A stretch of 64,000 bases of DNA from Helicobacter pylori Shi112 (GTDB lineage Bacteria; Campylobacterota; Campylobacteria; Campylobacterales; Helicobacteraceae), in assembly GCF_000277405.1 (NCBI RefSeq), contig NC_017741.1, positions 1,054,001 through 1,118,000 on the forward strand, written 5' to 3'. Of the stretch, positions 16,495 to 25,980 are shown in pieces. The notes beneath the pieces are model-generated. The model ran no database searches, was not told where the DNA came from, and saw only the letters and a program-made list of their open reading frames with translations. Numbering within the stretch: position 1 is the stretch's first letter; every line of letters begins with the position of its first letter. The position numbers and the translations under genes were made by a program.

Positions 16495-17829
16495 TTAACG
16501 CAATTTTTTAACCGCTTTTTTCAAGCTGTCTAGCAAATAATCAATATCGTTTATGGAATGCGTGAAATGCAAGCTCACTCTAAGCCATCCGGGTTTAGCG
16601 TTAAAATCGCTTGACTTTTGAGCGTTAAGATTCAACAAATCATGCCCATAAGGCCCCGCGCAAGAGCAACCCGCCCGTGTTTCAATAGCGTATTCATAGC
16701 TCAAAACCCTCGCTAAATCATAGGGCGAAATCCCACCAATATTAAAAGCCACTACCCCCACACGACTCGCTGTTAAATTCCCATAGATATTGATAGCGGG
16801 CAAGTCTTTTAAGCCATGCATGAGCACTCTTAAAAGGTTGTTTTCTTTCTTGTGGATAAAATCCAAACCGCATTCATCTCTTAATTGATACGCTAGAGCG
16901 CTCCTGTAAAATTGCAACAACCCTGGCGTGCCAAACTCTTCCCTCAAAGGCAATTCATCAATAAATTCATGCCGTGTGCAATTAGCGTATTTAATCACGC
17001 CCCCTGCGCTAAAACTCGGGGCGATTTGCGTGTCAATCAAATCTTTAGAAATGCCTAAAAGACCGCACCCTCCAATGCCCCCTAAAAGCTTGTGAGGCGC
17101 ATAAAAACCGGTTTGGTATTTGCAATCTTTAGGGTTAGCATGCGCACTAAAATTCGCCAAATCCAAAGCCAAAGCGGCCTTATATTTCTCACACAATGAT
17201 GAAACTTCTTTTAAGGGCGTAAGCAGTCCGGTTACATTAGAAGCCGCGCTCATAGAAACCAAGCTGTTAGGAGATTTTTTTAAAGTTTGCTCTAAAATTT
17301 CTAAATCCAATAAGCCATGTTCATTTAAAGGGATACGCACCACTTCACACAAGCCTTCACGCCAGCTGATTTCATTAGAATGATGCTCATAAGGCCCTAC
17401 AATCACACGCTTTAAAGCCATATCTTTCAAATACGGCTCTAAATTTTTCTTCGTTTTTGAAGGGATACACACCCCTAAAATTTCTTGAAATTTCTTAATC
17501 GCTGAGCTCGCCCCATACCCCGTGCTCAAGACGCAATGATCATCGCTCAAATTTAAAGAACGCTTTAACTTTTCTTGGCACTCTTTTAAAAGCATGCCCA
17601 TTAAAATCGCATGCTTAGAAGCCACAGAATGAGCGTTCGCATAATAAGGCAGTAAAGATTTCACGCGCTTTTCCACTAAAGCACTCGCTAAACCTGAAGC
17701 CCCCCAGTCAAAATAAGACACCCCTTTTTTTAAAATAATACTGGATTTAACCTGCTCTAAAGGACTCTCATTAGGATTGAGCAAGGGAGCAAAACTCCTA
17801 TTTAAAAACGCTTGCACGAAACACACCAA
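16495..17829 (-). CDS. Class V aminotransferase / cysteine desulfurase-like protein
   Basis: A PLP enzyme of the NifS/CsdA fold, 444 residues from a TTG at 17829. The Schiff-base lysine is K247 in YAPHKLLGG, and the substrate-cysteine loop is TRAGCSCAG (C388, C390). H. pylori has a separate NifS for Fe-S assembly, so this second copy may act on another cysteine or selenocysteine-like substrate, or in molybdopterin sulfuration; that is inference. The start is uncertain: a GTG at 17817 would shorten it by four residues and neither start has a clear ribosome site. It follows the HIT gene by five bases. It corresponds to HP0405. Confidence 0.82.
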   Translation of the reverse strand: MVCFVQAFLNRSFAPLLNPNESPLEQVKSSIILKKGVSYFDWGASGLASALVEKRVKSLLPYYANAHSVASKHAILMGMLLKECQEKLKRSLNLSDDHCVLSTGYGASSAIKKFQEILGVCIPSKTKKNLEPYLKDMALKRVIVGPYEHHSNEISWREGLCEVVRIPLNEHGLLDLEILEQTLKKSPNSLVSMSAASNVTGLLTPLKEVSSLCEKYKAALALDLANFSAHANPKDCKYQTGFYAPHKLLGGIGGCGLLGISKDLIDTQIAPSFSAGGVIKYANCTRHEFIDELPLREEFGTPGLLQFYRSALAYQLRDECGLDFIHKKENNLLRVLMHGLKDLPAINIYGNLTASRVGVVAFNIGGISPYDLARVLSYEYAIETRAGCSCAGPYGHDLLNLNAQKSSDFNAKPGWLRVSLHFTHSINDIDYLLDSLKKAVKKLR

Positions 17830-17834
17830 CGCTT

Positions 17835-18149
17835 TTAATGTTTATCCCCGCTCAAAATATGAAAATGCAAATGCATCACCTCTTGCCCGGCGTTTTTACC
17901 CACATTGGTTAAAAGCTTGTAGCCCCTTTCTTTGATGCCTAATTTTTCCACCACTTCAAAAATAAAACTTGTCATTTGCGCCATAAGCTCTGGGGTGATG
18001 CCATTAAAATCCTGAATGCTTTGTTTGGGGATCACTAACGCATGCACCTTAGCTTTAGGGTTAATGTCATAAAAGGATAAAAAACGCTCGTTTTCTAAAA
18101 TCTTAGAACAAGGGATTTCGCCTTGGATTATTTTTTCAAACACATTCAT
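17835..18149 (-). CDS. HIT-family nucleotide-binding protein (Hint-type)
   Basis: A 104-residue protein with the histidine triad HLHFHILSG (His93, His95, His97) close to the C-terminus. HIT proteins hydrolyse AMP-lysine or AMP-phosphoramidate bonds; the physiological substrate in bacteria is unclear. Length and the N-terminal segment EIPCSKILENERF are typical of bacterial Hint. It is the first gene of a minus-strand unit with the NifS-like gene and is transcribed divergently from pheS. Confidence 0.92.
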   Translation of the reverse strand: MNVFEKIIQGEIPCSKILENERFLSFYDINPKAKVHALVIPKQSIQDFNGITPELMAQMTSFIFEVVEKLGIKERGYKLLTNVGKNAGQEVMHLHFHILSGDKH

Positions 18150-18192
18150 GCTTTTTTGCTCCCTTTTAAGGTTTTTCTTTTATTAAAGTTGT

Positions 18193-18198
18193 ATTATA
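18193..18198 (-). promoter_or_regulatory. -10 element (TATAAT) of the HIT operon, overlapping a pheS -10
   Basis: The minus-strand TATAAT lies 44 bases upstream of the HIT gene. One base to the left, the plus strand reads TATTAT (18192-18197), suitably placed for pheS 33 bases downstream. Both divergent transcripts may therefore share one melted region. Confidence 0.55.
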
Positions 18199-18229
18199 GC
18201 TTTTTAAAAATAAAATATAAGGATCGTTA

Positions 18230-19216
18230 TTGCACACCTTAATAGAGCGATTAGAAAAGGTTACTAATAGCAAAGAGTTAGAAGAAGCGCGCTTGAGCGC
18301 TTTGGGTAAAAAAGGGGTTTTTGCGGATAAATTCAACCAGCTCAAAAATCTAAACGGCGAAGAAAAAAACGCCTTTGCTAAAGAAATCCACCATTATAAA
18401 CAAGCGTTTGAAAAGGCCTTTGAGTTGAAAAAAAAGGCGATTTTAGAGCTTGAATTAGAAGAACGCTTGAAAAAAGAAAAAATTGATGTGAGTTTGTTTA
18501 ACGCTATTAAAACAAGCTCTTCTCACCCTTTAAATCACACTAAAAATAAAATCATTGAATTTTTTACCCCATTAGGATACAAGCTTGAAATCGGCTCTTT
18601 GGTGGAAGATGATTTCCATAATTTCAGCGCTTTAAACTTGCCCCCTTACCATCCTGCAAGAGACATGCAAGACACTTTCTATTTTAAAGATCACAAGCTT
18701 TTAAGGACTCACACTTCGCCCGTTCAAATCCACACCATGCAAGAACAAACCCCACCCATTAAGATGATTTGTTTAGGCGAAACCTTTAGGCGCGATTATG
18801 ACTTGACCCACACGCCCATGTTCCATCAAATTGAAGGGCTTGTCGTGGATCAAAAAGGGAATATCCGTTTCACGCACTTAAAGGGCGTGATTGAAGACTT
18901 TTTGCATTATTTCTTTGGCGGCGTGCAATTAAGGTGGCGCTCTAGCTTTTTCCCTTTCACAGAGCCAAGCGCTGAAGTGGATATTAGTTGCGTGTTTTGC
19001 AAGCAAGAAGGCTGTAGGGTTTGCTCGCACACAGGCTGGCTAGAAGTGTTAGGCTGTGGCATGGTCAATAATGCGGTGTTTGAAGCCGTAGGGTATGAGA
19101 ATGTGAGCGGGTTTGCTTTTGGCATGGGGATTGAAAGGTTAGCCATGCTGACTTGCCAGATCAATGATTTGCGCAGTTTCTTTGAAACTGATTTGAGGGT
19201 GTTGGAGAGTTTTTAA
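18230..19216 (+). CDS. pheS: Phenylalanyl-tRNA synthetase alpha subunit
   Basis: Catalytic subunit of the alpha2beta2 class II synthetase that charges tRNA-Phe. 328 residues, with an N-terminal coiled coil (about 1-85). Motif 2 is [18 protein letters not shown] and motif 3 is [10 protein letters not shown] near the C-terminus. The start is a TTG with TAAGGA seven bases upstream; no ATG fits. Its stop shares one base with the pheT start (TAATG), so the two subunits are translationally coupled. Confidence 0.96.
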   Translation: MHTLIERLEKVTNSKELEEARLSALGKKGVFADKFNQLKNLNGEEKNAFAKEIHHYKQAFEKAFELKKKAILELELEERLKKEKIDVSLFNAIKTSSSHPLNHTKNKIIEFFTPLGYKLEIGSLVEDDFHNFSALNLPPYHPARDMQDTFYFKDHKLLRTHTSPVQIHTMQEQTPPIKMICLGETFRRDYDLTHTPMFHQIEGLVVDQKGNIRFTHLKGVIEDFLHYFFGGVQLRWRSSFFPFTEPSAEVDISCVFCKQEGCRVCSHTGWLEVLGCGMVNNAVFEAVGYENVSGFAFGMGIERLAMLTCQINDLRSFFETDLRVLESF

Positions 19217-21510
19217 TGAAACTGAGCGTTAATGATTTGAGCGTTTTTGTAGATGCGCCTAAAGATATAGCCAAACTCTGTGAGGATTTGAGTCGCTTAG
19301 GTTTAGAAGTGGAGAGCTGTATCCCTTGTGTTGCTCCTAAAAATGTGGTTGTTGGTAAGGTTTTAGAAAAAGCCCCCCATAAAAACGCTGAAAAACTCAG
19401 CGTGTGTCAAGTGGGTGTGGGTAAGGAAGTGTTACAAATCGTGTGTGGGGCTAAAAATGTCGCGCCAAACCAATTCGTGCCAGTCGCTTTAAATGGGGCG
19501 CTAATCGGCTCAACAACCATCGCTAAAACTGAACTTAGGGGGGTTGAAAGCTGCGGCATGATTTGCTCTAGCAGCGAATTGGGATTCCCTAAAATCAATG
19601 ATGGCATCTTGGAATTAGACGAGAGCGTTGGGGAGTTGGTTTTAGGGAAAGGATTAAACGAATACGCCCCTTTCAACACGCATGTTTTAGAAATTTCATT
19701 GACTCCTAATCGTGGGGATTGCTTGAGCGTTTTAGGGATTGCCAGAGAGATTAGCGCGTTTTATCACACGCCCCTAAAGCCCATTAAGGCTTTAAATTTT
19801 ACACCAAAAAGCGATTTGATCACGCTTCATGCGGGCGAAAATATTGAATCGCATCTGGCTTATTATTTGATTTGCAATCATTCTTTAAAAACCCCTTTAA
19901 GCGTCAAACTTTCGCTCGCTCATAATAATGCCTTGAGCGAGAACGACCTAAACAATTTCATAGAATTTAGCACGCATTTTAGTGGGGTGGTGATGAACGC
20001 TTATAGCCTGGATGCAACCCCTATTGATTTGAGCGTGAAAAACGATGAAAACAACCTTGAAAGCGTTTATATCAACCATCAAAAACGCTCCACTATCGCT
20101 ATCAAACATCAAGATCAAAAAGATTTGAGCGAGTGTTTGCTTTTAGAAGCGAGCTATACTGATCCTATAAGCCTGTCTTTAAAATTGCACGCCCTAAAAG
20201 ATAAAACGCTTCAAAAAGACAACGCCCTTATTTATAGAAGCGCTAGGGGGAGCAACCCTAATTTATCAGACGGCTTGAATTTTTTAAGTGCCCATTTGAA
20301 AGCGGCAATTTTAGAAAGCAAACAAACTAAGCATGCCTTAAAAGATCGCACCCTTAAATTCAAACTTGAAGACATTACCGAAATTTTGGGGCTTGCCATA
20401 GAAGAAGAAAAAATTCAAGGCATTTTAAAAAATTTAGGCTTTAAAGTTGGCATAAAAGAGCCAAACTCAAAACCCCAAATTTTAGAGGTTGTTGCACCAA
20501 ATTTCAGGCATGACATTAAAACGATCCAAGATATTGCTGAAGAAATCTTACGCTTTGTAGGGATTAATCATTTGATTTCAAAGCCCCTTGATAGCGTCAG
20601 TAACAAAAAATCAAACCCCCATTACGACACACACCGCTTTTTTGAAAACCTTAAACACAAGGCTCTCGCTTGCGGTTTTAAAGAAGTCATTCATTATGTG
20701 TTTTACTCTAAAGAAAAGCAGCAAAAACTAGGCTTTGAAGTTTTAGAAGATCCCCTAGAATTGCAAAACCCTATCACAACGGAGTTAAACACCCTAAGAA
20801 CGAGCCTTGTTTGCGGGCTTTTAGACGCCAGTTTAAGGAATAAAAATTTAGGGTTTAAAAGCATAGCCCTTTATGAAAAAGGGAGCGTGTATAACTCTAA
20901 AAGAGAAGAAATCCAAAAACTGGGCTTTTTAGCGAGCGGCTTACAAAAAAAAGAAAGCTACCCTGATGCTAAAGGCAAGGCTTGGGATTTTTACTCTTTT
21001 GCCGAGTGCGTTTCAAAAGTTATAGGGGATTTTAGCTTGGAAAAACTGACCACTCAAGCCCCCATTAACCACCCCTACCAGAGCGCTAAAATCATTCAAA
21101 ATCATGAAATCATAGGCGTGATTGCTAAAATCCACCCCAAAGTGATCCAAGAATTGGATTTGTTTGAAAGCTATTACGCTGAGATAGACGCTTCTAAACT
21201 CAAACGCCCTGCCATGCTATTAAAACCCTTCAGTATTTACCCTAGCAGCGTGAGGGATTTGACTCTAATCATTGATGAAAACACCGCTTTTAGTAGGATT
21301 AAAAAAGCCCTAAAAGACGCTCAAATCCCTAATTTAAGCGAGATTCTACCCCTTGATATTTTTAAAGAAAGCGATAATACCATAGCCTTAAGCGTGCGTT
21401 GCGTGATTCATTCTTTAGAAAAAACCCTAAATGATGAAGAAGTTAATTCAGCCGTGCAAAAAGCGCTTGAAATTTTAGAAAAAGAATTTAACGCCCGCCT
21501 TAAGGGATAA
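19216..21510 (+). CDS. pheT: Phenylalanyl-tRNA synthetase beta subunit
   Basis: 764-residue beta subunit. It contains the N-terminal EMAP-like tRNA-binding fold (KNVVVGKVLEKAPHKNAEKLSVC, about 42-64), the B3/4 editing region, B5 domains and the C-terminal ferredoxin-fold anticodon-binding domain (IYPSSVRDLTLIIDENTAF near 675). It starts inside the stop codon of pheS and is followed by aroA. Its own stop lies within a run of three 11-base repeats. Confidence 0.96.
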   Translation: MKLSVNDLSVFVDAPKDIAKLCEDLSRLGLEVESCIPCVAPKNVVVGKVLEKAPHKNAEKLSVCQVGVGKEVLQIVCGAKNVAPNQFVPVALNGALIGSTTIAKTELRGVESCGMICSSSELGFPKINDGILELDESVGELVLGKGLNEYAPFNTHVLEISLTPNRGDCLSVLGIAREISAFYHTPLKPIKALNFTPKSDLITLHAGENIESHLAYYLICNHSLKTPLSVKLSLAHNNALSENDLNNFIEFSTHFSGVVMNAYSLDATPIDLSVKNDENNLESVYINHQKRSTIAIKHQDQKDLSECLLLEASYTDPISLSLKLHALKDKTLQKDNALIYRSARGSNPNLSDGLNFLSAHLKAAILESKQTKHALKDRTLKFKLEDITEILGLAIEEEKIQGILKNLGFKVGIKEPNSKPQILEVVAPNFRHDIKTIQDIAEEILRFVGINHLISKPLDSVSNKKSNPHYDTHRFFENLKHKALACGFKEVIHYVFYSKEKQQKLGFEVLEDPLELQNPITTELNTLRTSLVCGLLDASLRNKNLGFKSIALYEKGSVYNSKREEIQKLGFLASGLQKKESYPDAKGKAWDFYSFAECVSKVIGDFSLEKLTTQAPINHPYQSAKIIQNHEIIGVIAKIHPKVIQELDLFESYYAEIDASKLKRPAMLLKPFSIYPSSVRDLTLIIDENTAFSRIKKALKDAQIPNLSEILPLDIFKESDNTIALSVRCVIHSLEKTLNDEEVNSAVQKALEILEKEFNARLKG

Positions 21511-21535
21511 TATAAGGATAATATAAGGATAAAAT
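21503..21535 (+). repeat. Three tandem 11-bp repeats, each with a ribosome site, before aroA
   Basis: Units AGGGATAATAT (21503-21513), AAGGATAATAT (21514-21524) and AAGGATAAAAT (21525-21535) run directly into the aroA ATG at 21536. Each carries a Shine-Dalgarno-like AGGA; the last is spaced six bases from the start. The pheT stop TAA lies inside the first unit. Confidence 0.9.
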
Positions 21536-22825
21536 ATGATAGAGCTTGACATTAACGCTAGCGATAAATCGCTCTCACACAGAGCCGTTATTTTTAGCCT
21601 GCTCGCTCAAAAGCCTTGTGTTGTGCGGAATTTTTTAATGGGAGAAGATTGTTTGAGCTCTTTAGAAATCGCTCAAAATTTAGGGGCTAAAGTGGAAAAT
21701 ATCGCCAAAAATTCTTTTAAAATCACGCCCCCAACGGCTTTAAAAGAACCTAACAAGATCTTAAATTGCAACAATTCTGGCACCAGTATGCGTTTATACA
21801 GCGGGCTTTTAAGCGCTCAAAAAGGCCTTTTTGTTTTAAGCGGGGACAATTCCTTAAACGCGCGCCCCATGAAAAGAATCATTGAGCCTTTGAAAACTTT
21901 TGGGGCAAAGATTTTAGGGAGAGAGGATAACCATTTCGCCCCCTTAGCGATCTTAGGGAGTCCTTTAAAAGCTTGCGATTATGAAAGCCCTATCGCTTCA
22001 GCTCAAGTCAAAAGCGCTTTTATTTTAAGCGCCTTACAAGCTCAAGGCTCAAGCGCCTATAAAGAAAGTGAGCTTAGCCGTAACCACACAGAAATCATGC
22101 TTAAAAGTTTGGGAGCTAATATCCAAAATCAAAACGGCGTTTTAACGATTTCACCCCTAGAAAAACCCCTAGAAGCCTTTGATTTTACCATAGCCAATGA
22201 TCCGTCTAGCGCGTTTTTTTTCGCCCTTTCTTGCACGATTACGCCCAAAAGCCGCCTTCTTTTAAAAAATGTCTTGCTCAACCCCACCCGCATAGAAGCT
22301 TTTGAAGCGTTGAAAAAAATGGGCGCTTCCATAGAGTATGCGATCCAATCCAAAGATTTAGAAATGATTGGCGATATTTATATAGAGCATGCCCCTTTAA
22401 AAGCGATTAACATTGATCAAAATATCGCCAGCCTTATTGATGAAATCCCTGCTTTAAGTATCGCTATGCTTTTTGCAAAAGGCAAAAGCATGGTTAAAAA
22501 CGCTAAAGATTTACGATCTAAAGAAAGCGATAGGATTAAAGCGGTTGTTTCTAATTTCAAAGCTTTAGGGATTGAGTGCGAAGAGTTTGAAGACGGGTTT
22601 TGCATAGAGGGATTAGAAGATATAAGCCAATTAAAACAGCGCTTTTCTCAAAAAAAACCCCCCCTTATCCAAAGCTTTAACGATCACAGGATTGCGATGA
22701 GTTTCGCTATTTTAACTTTAGCATTGCCTTTAGAAATTGACAATTTAGAATGCGCAAACATTTCTTTCCCGCAATTCAAACGCTTACTCAATCTATTCAA
22801 AAAAAGGAGTTTTAATGGAAATTAA
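21536..22825 (+). CDS. aroA: 3-phosphoshikimate 1-carboxyvinyltransferase (EPSP synthase)
   Basis: Sixth step of the shikimate pathway: joins phosphoenolpyruvate to shikimate-3-phosphate. 429 residues. It has the family signatures NNSGTSMRLYSGLL (about 81-94), RPMKRIIEPLKTFGA (about 110) and the second-domain DLRSKESDR. A striking A8 run followed by C7 (22650-22664) encodes QKKPP near residue 374. It follows pheT with the repeat-containing leader and overlaps ispH by 11 bases, so pheS-pheT-aroA-ispH look like one operon. Confidence 0.96.
   Translation: MIELDINASDKSLSHRAVIFSLLAQKPCVVRNFLMGEDCLSSLEIAQNLGAKVENIAKNSFKITPPTALKEPNKILNCNNSGTSMRLYSGLLSAQKGLFVLSGDNSLNARPMKRIIEPLKTFGAKILGREDNHFAPLAILGSPLKACDYESPIASAQVKSAFILSALQAQGSSAYKESELSRNHTEIMLKSLGANIQNQNGVLTISPLEKPLEAFDFTIANDPSSAFFFALSCTITPKSRLLLKNVLLNPTRIEAFEALKKMGASIEYAIQSKDLEMIGDIYIEHAPLKAINIDQNIASLIDEIPALSIAMLFAKGKSMVKNAKDLRSKESDRIKAVVSNFKALGIECEEFEDGFCIEGLEDISQLKQRFSQKKPPLIQSFNDHRIAMSFAILTLALPLEIDNLECANISFPQFKRLLNLFKKRSFNGN
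22650..22664 (+). repeat. Adjacent A8 and C7 homopolymers inside aroA
   Basis: A at 22650-22657 followed directly by C at 22658-22664, both in the coding strand and in frame (QKKPPL). A slip in either would truncate AroA about 55 residues early. Confidence 0.9.
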
Positions 22826-23639
22826 AATGGCTAAGGATTATGGTTTTTGTTTTGGCGTCAAAAGAGCGATACAAATCGCTGAAAAAAATCAAAACAGCTT
22901 GATTTTTGGCTCGCTCATTCATAACGCTAAAGAAATCAATCGTTTGGAAAAAAACTTCAATGTGAAAATTGAAGAAGACCCTAAAAAAATCCCTAAAAAT
23001 AAGAGCGTGATCATAAGAACCCACGGCATTCCTAAGCAGGATTTAGAATACTTGAAAAATAAGGGGGTCAAAATCACTGATGCGACTTGCCCGTATGTGA
23101 TCAAACCCCAACAAATCGTGGAATCCATGAGTAAAGAAGGGTATCAAATCGTGCTTTTTGGGGATATTAACCACCCTGAAGTCAAGGGCGTGATCAGCTA
23201 TGCCACTAACCAGGCTTTAGTCATCAATTCTTTAGAAGAATTGCAAGAAAAAAAGCTCCAACGAAAAGTGGCTTTAGTCTCCCAAACCACCAAACAAACC
23301 CCCAAACTCTTGCAAATCGCTTCTTACTTGGTGGAAAGATGCACTGAAGTGCGTATTTTTAACACGATTTGTAACGCAACTTCTTACAACCAAAAAGCCG
23401 CTTTGGATTTGAGTAAGGAAGTGGATATTATGATAGTCGTGGGCGGTAAAACTTCTTCAAACACCAAACAGCTCTTAAGCATCGCCAAACAGCATTGTGA
23501 AGACAGCTACTTGGTAGAAGATGAAAACGAATTAGAGTTAGCGTGGTTTAAGGATAAAAAATTGTGTGGGATTACCGCTGGGGCTTCCACGCCGGACTGG
23601 ATTATAGAAAATGTCAAGCAAAAAATCAGCACGATTTAA
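22815..23639 (+). CDS. ispH: 4-hydroxy-3-methylbut-2-enyl diphosphate reductase
   Basis: Last enzyme of the MEP isoprenoid pathway, giving isopentenyl and dimethylallyl diphosphate. It is an Fe-S protein of 274 residues with the three conserved cysteines in YGFCFGVKRA (Cys12), DATCPYV (about 96) and NTICNAT (about 193). The HGIP and HPEVKG substrate motifs are also visible. It starts within the end of aroA, with AAGGAG ahead of the ATG. Confidence 0.96.
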   Translation: MEIKMAKDYGFCFGVKRAIQIAEKNQNSLIFGSLIHNAKEINRLEKNFNVKIEEDPKKIPKNKSVIIRTHGIPKQDLEYLKNKGVKITDATCPYVIKPQQIVESMSKEGYQIVLFGDINHPEVKGVISYATNQALVINSLEELQEKKLQRKVALVSQTTKQTPKLLQIASYLVERCTEVRIFNTICNATSYNQKAALDLSKEVDIMIVVGGKTSSNTKQLLSIAKQHCEDSYLVEDENELELAWFKDKKLCGITAGASTPDWIIENVKQKISTI

Positions 23640-23712
23640 CACATTTTGAAAATTTTCTTTAAAAAAACCGCTAATTGTTAATTTTTAAACGATTTTGTAA
23701 GCCAAAAAAGGA

Positions 23713-23718
23713 TACAAT
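23713..23718 (+). promoter_or_regulatory. -10 element (TACAAT) of rpsA
   Basis: GGATACAATG about 42 bases upstream of the rpsA ATG, after an AT-rich stretch. The expected start near 23725 leaves a short leader ending in AGTAAGGC. Confidence 0.55.
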
Positions 23719-23759
23719 GTCCCTAAGGATTTTATATTTATTTTATAGTAAGGCAGTCA

Positions 23760-25418
23760 ATGAGCAAGATACCAGATGATCAGAACTTTAATGACGAGGA
23801 GGAAAACTTCGCAGAACTCTTAAAAAAAGAAGAAACCCTAGAAAAAGGCACTATCAAAGAAGGGCTAATCGTTTCCATCAATGAGAATGATGGCTATGCC
23901 ATGGTGAGCGTGGGCGGTAAGACAGAAGGCCGTTTGGCTTTGAGTGAGATCACCGATGAAAAGGGGCAGTTGCTGTATCAAAAAAATGACCCCATTATCG
24001 TGCATGTGTCCGAAAAAGGTGAACACCCTAGCGTTTCCTACAAAAAGGCCATTTCCCAACAAAAGATTCAAGCCAAAATTGAAGAATTAGGCGAAAACTA
24101 TGAAAACGCCATTATTGAAGGCAAGATTGTAGGCAAGAATAAAGGGGGTTATATCGTGGAGTCTCAAGGCGTGGAGTATTTTCTCTCTCGCTCGCGCTCT
24201 TCTTTAAAGAATGACGCAAACCATATCGGCAAACGCATTAAAGCGTGCATCGTTCATGTGGATAAGGAAAACCATTCTATCAATATTTCTCGCAAACGAT
24301 TCTTTGAAGTCAATGACAAACGACAGCTTGAAGTTTCTAAAGGATTGTTAGAAGCTACAGAGCCGGTGTTAGGGGTTGTGTGCCAGATCACCCCTTTTGG
24401 TATTTTTGTAGAAGTTAAGGGGGTTGAAGGATTAGTCCATTATTCTGAAATCAGCCATAAAGGACCGGTCAACCCTGAAAAATACTACAAAGAGGGCGAT
24501 GAAGTCTATGTCAAAGCCATCGCTTATGATGAAGAAAAAAGACGCCTTTCACTCTCCATAAAAGCGACCATAGAAGACCCATGGGAAGAGATCCAAGACA
24601 AGCTAAAACCCGGATACGCCATTAAGGTGGTGGTGAGCAATATTGAAAATTATGGGGCGTTTGTGGATATTGGTAATGATATTGAAGGCTTTTTGCATGT
24701 TTCTGAAATCTCTTGGGATAAAAATGTCAGCCACCCTAGCAACTACTTGAGCGTGGGGCAAGAGATTGATGTGAAGATCATTGACATTGATCCAAAAAAT
24801 CGCCGTTTAAGGGTTTCTTTAAAGCAACTCACTAACAGGCCTTTTGATGTTTTTGAATCCAAACACCAAGTGGGGGATGTTTTAGAAGGCAAAGTGGCGA
24901 CTTTAACGGATTTTGGGGCGTTTTTGAATCTGGGTGGGGTGGATGGTTTGCTCCACAATCACGACGCTTTTTGGGATAAAGATAAAAAGTGCAAAGACCA
25001 CTATAAAATTGGCGATGTGATCAAAGTGAAAATCCTTAAAATCAACAAAAAAGATAGAAAGATCTCTTTGAGCGCGAAGCATTTGGTTACTTCCCCTACA
25101 GAAGAATTCGCTCAAAAGCATAAAACAGACAGCGTGGTTCAAGGCAAAGTGGTGAGTATTAAGGATTTTGGCGTTTTCATTAACGCTGATGGCATTGATG
25201 TGCTCATCAAAAATGAAGACTTGAACCCCTTGAAAAAAGATGAAATCAAAATAGGGCAAGAAATCACATGCGTGGTGGTTGCGATTGAAAAATCTAATAA
25301 CAAGGTGCGCGCTTCTGTGCATAGGTTAGAGCGCAAAAAAGAAAAAGAAGAGTTGCAAGCTTTTAACACGAGCGATGATAAAATGACTTTAGGGGATATT
25401 CTTAAAGAAAAGCTCTAA
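23760..25418 (+). CDS. rpsA: 30S ribosomal protein S1
   Basis: 552 residues made of six S1 OB-fold repeats that bring mRNA to the 30S subunit. Repeats are recognised by recurring G-x-V-x-x-F-G-A/I-F-V patterns: VVCQITPFGIFVEVKG, VVSNIENYGAFVDIG, KVATLTDFGAFLNLGG and KVVSIKDFGVFINADG, plus two less regular N-terminal copies (about residues 28-165). The length matches full-size bacterial S1. Likely driven by its own promoter at 23713, with the small gene at 25447 following after 28 bases. Confidence 0.95.
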   Translation: MSKIPDDQNFNDEEENFAELLKKEETLEKGTIKEGLIVSINENDGYAMVSVGGKTEGRLALSEITDEKGQLLYQKNDPIIVHVSEKGEHPSVSYKKAISQQKIQAKIEELGENYENAIIEGKIVGKNKGGYIVESQGVEYFLSRSRSSLKNDANHIGKRIKACIVHVDKENHSINISRKRFFEVNDKRQLEVSKGLLEATEPVLGVVCQITPFGIFVEVKGVEGLVHYSEISHKGPVNPEKYYKEGDEVYVKAIAYDEEKRRLSLSIKATIEDPWEEIQDKLKPGYAIKVVVSNIENYGAFVDIGNDIEGFLHVSEISWDKNVSHPSNYLSVGQEIDVKIIDIDPKNRRLRVSLKQLTNRPFDVFESKHQVGDVLEGKVATLTDFGAFLNLGGVDGLLHNHDAFWDKDKKCKDHYKIGDVIKVKILKINKKDRKISLSAKHLVTSPTEEFAQKHKTDSVVQGKVVSIKDFGVFINADGIDVLIKNEDLNPLKKDEIKIGQEITCVVVAIEKSNNKVRASVHRLERKKEKEELQAFNTSDDKMTLGDILKEKL

Positions 25419-25446
25419 AGAGCGATTTTAAAAGCATGAGAATGGC

Positions 25447-25965
25447 ATGAGATTTAAGAGTATTGTTGCTTTTATTTCCCTAGCTGTCGCTCTTGGCGTT
25501 TTAGCCTACTTGTTTTTAAGCGTTAAAAAAGAAATGCCCGCCATTTCTCATGCAGATAAAAACCTCTCTCAAACGGATGCAAAAAGCCATGACATCAACC
25601 TAGAAGACAATAACCCTAATGAAACCTCTCATAATGAAAAAGCCCCCCATAACCAAGAAGATCGCAATAACGCTCTTTCTCAAAACCTTGATGCGCAAGA
25701 AGTCATCAATTACCCTGTTATAGAGCATCATTTTGAAATCCCTTTTGAAGAAAAAAAAAGGGAGTATTCAAAGCTTATCATTAAGGATTTAAAGGGTTAT
25801 CAATGGTGGTGTTTAAAAGAAATCCTTAAAAAAGAACAAATTGATTACGCTTACGATAACACCAAAAACCAACCTAACCTCATCATCTATTTAGACAAAA
25901 ACAAAAAAGAACGCTTTTTAGCTGATTTAGACTATTATAAAATACGCTATCATGCCGTTTTTTAG
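25447..25965 (+). CDS. Single-span membrane protein of unknown function
   Basis: 172 residues: an N-terminal membrane anchor (SIVAFISLAVALGVLAYLFL, about 5-24), a low-complexity polar linker rich in Asn, Asp, Glu and His (about 30-85), then a compact C-terminal domain of about 80 residues (PFEEKKREYSKLIIKDLKGYQWWCLKEIL...). The topology predicts a periplasmic C-terminal domain. No family is recognised. It sits between rpsA and serA, 15 bases before serA, so is likely cotranscribed. It corresponds to HP0398. Confidence 0.72.
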   Translation: MRFKSIVAFISLAVALGVLAYLFLSVKKEMPAISHADKNLSQTDAKSHDINLEDNNPNETSHNEKAPHNQEDRNNALSQNLDAQEVINYPVIEHHFEIPFEEKKREYSKLIIKDLKGYQWWCLKEILKKEQIDYAYDNTKNQPNLIIYLDKNKKERFLADLDYYKIRYHAVF

Positions 25966-25980
25966 ATTCAAAGGATAAAA

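Noticed and set aside
16054-16533. 159-residue frame opposite the DUF3972-like gene
   Set aside because: Antisense to two real genes with leucine/serine-rich shadow composition.
24903-25322. 139-residue frame opposite rpsA
   Set aside because: Antisense of S1 repeats; recurring pattern reflects the repeats on the other strand.
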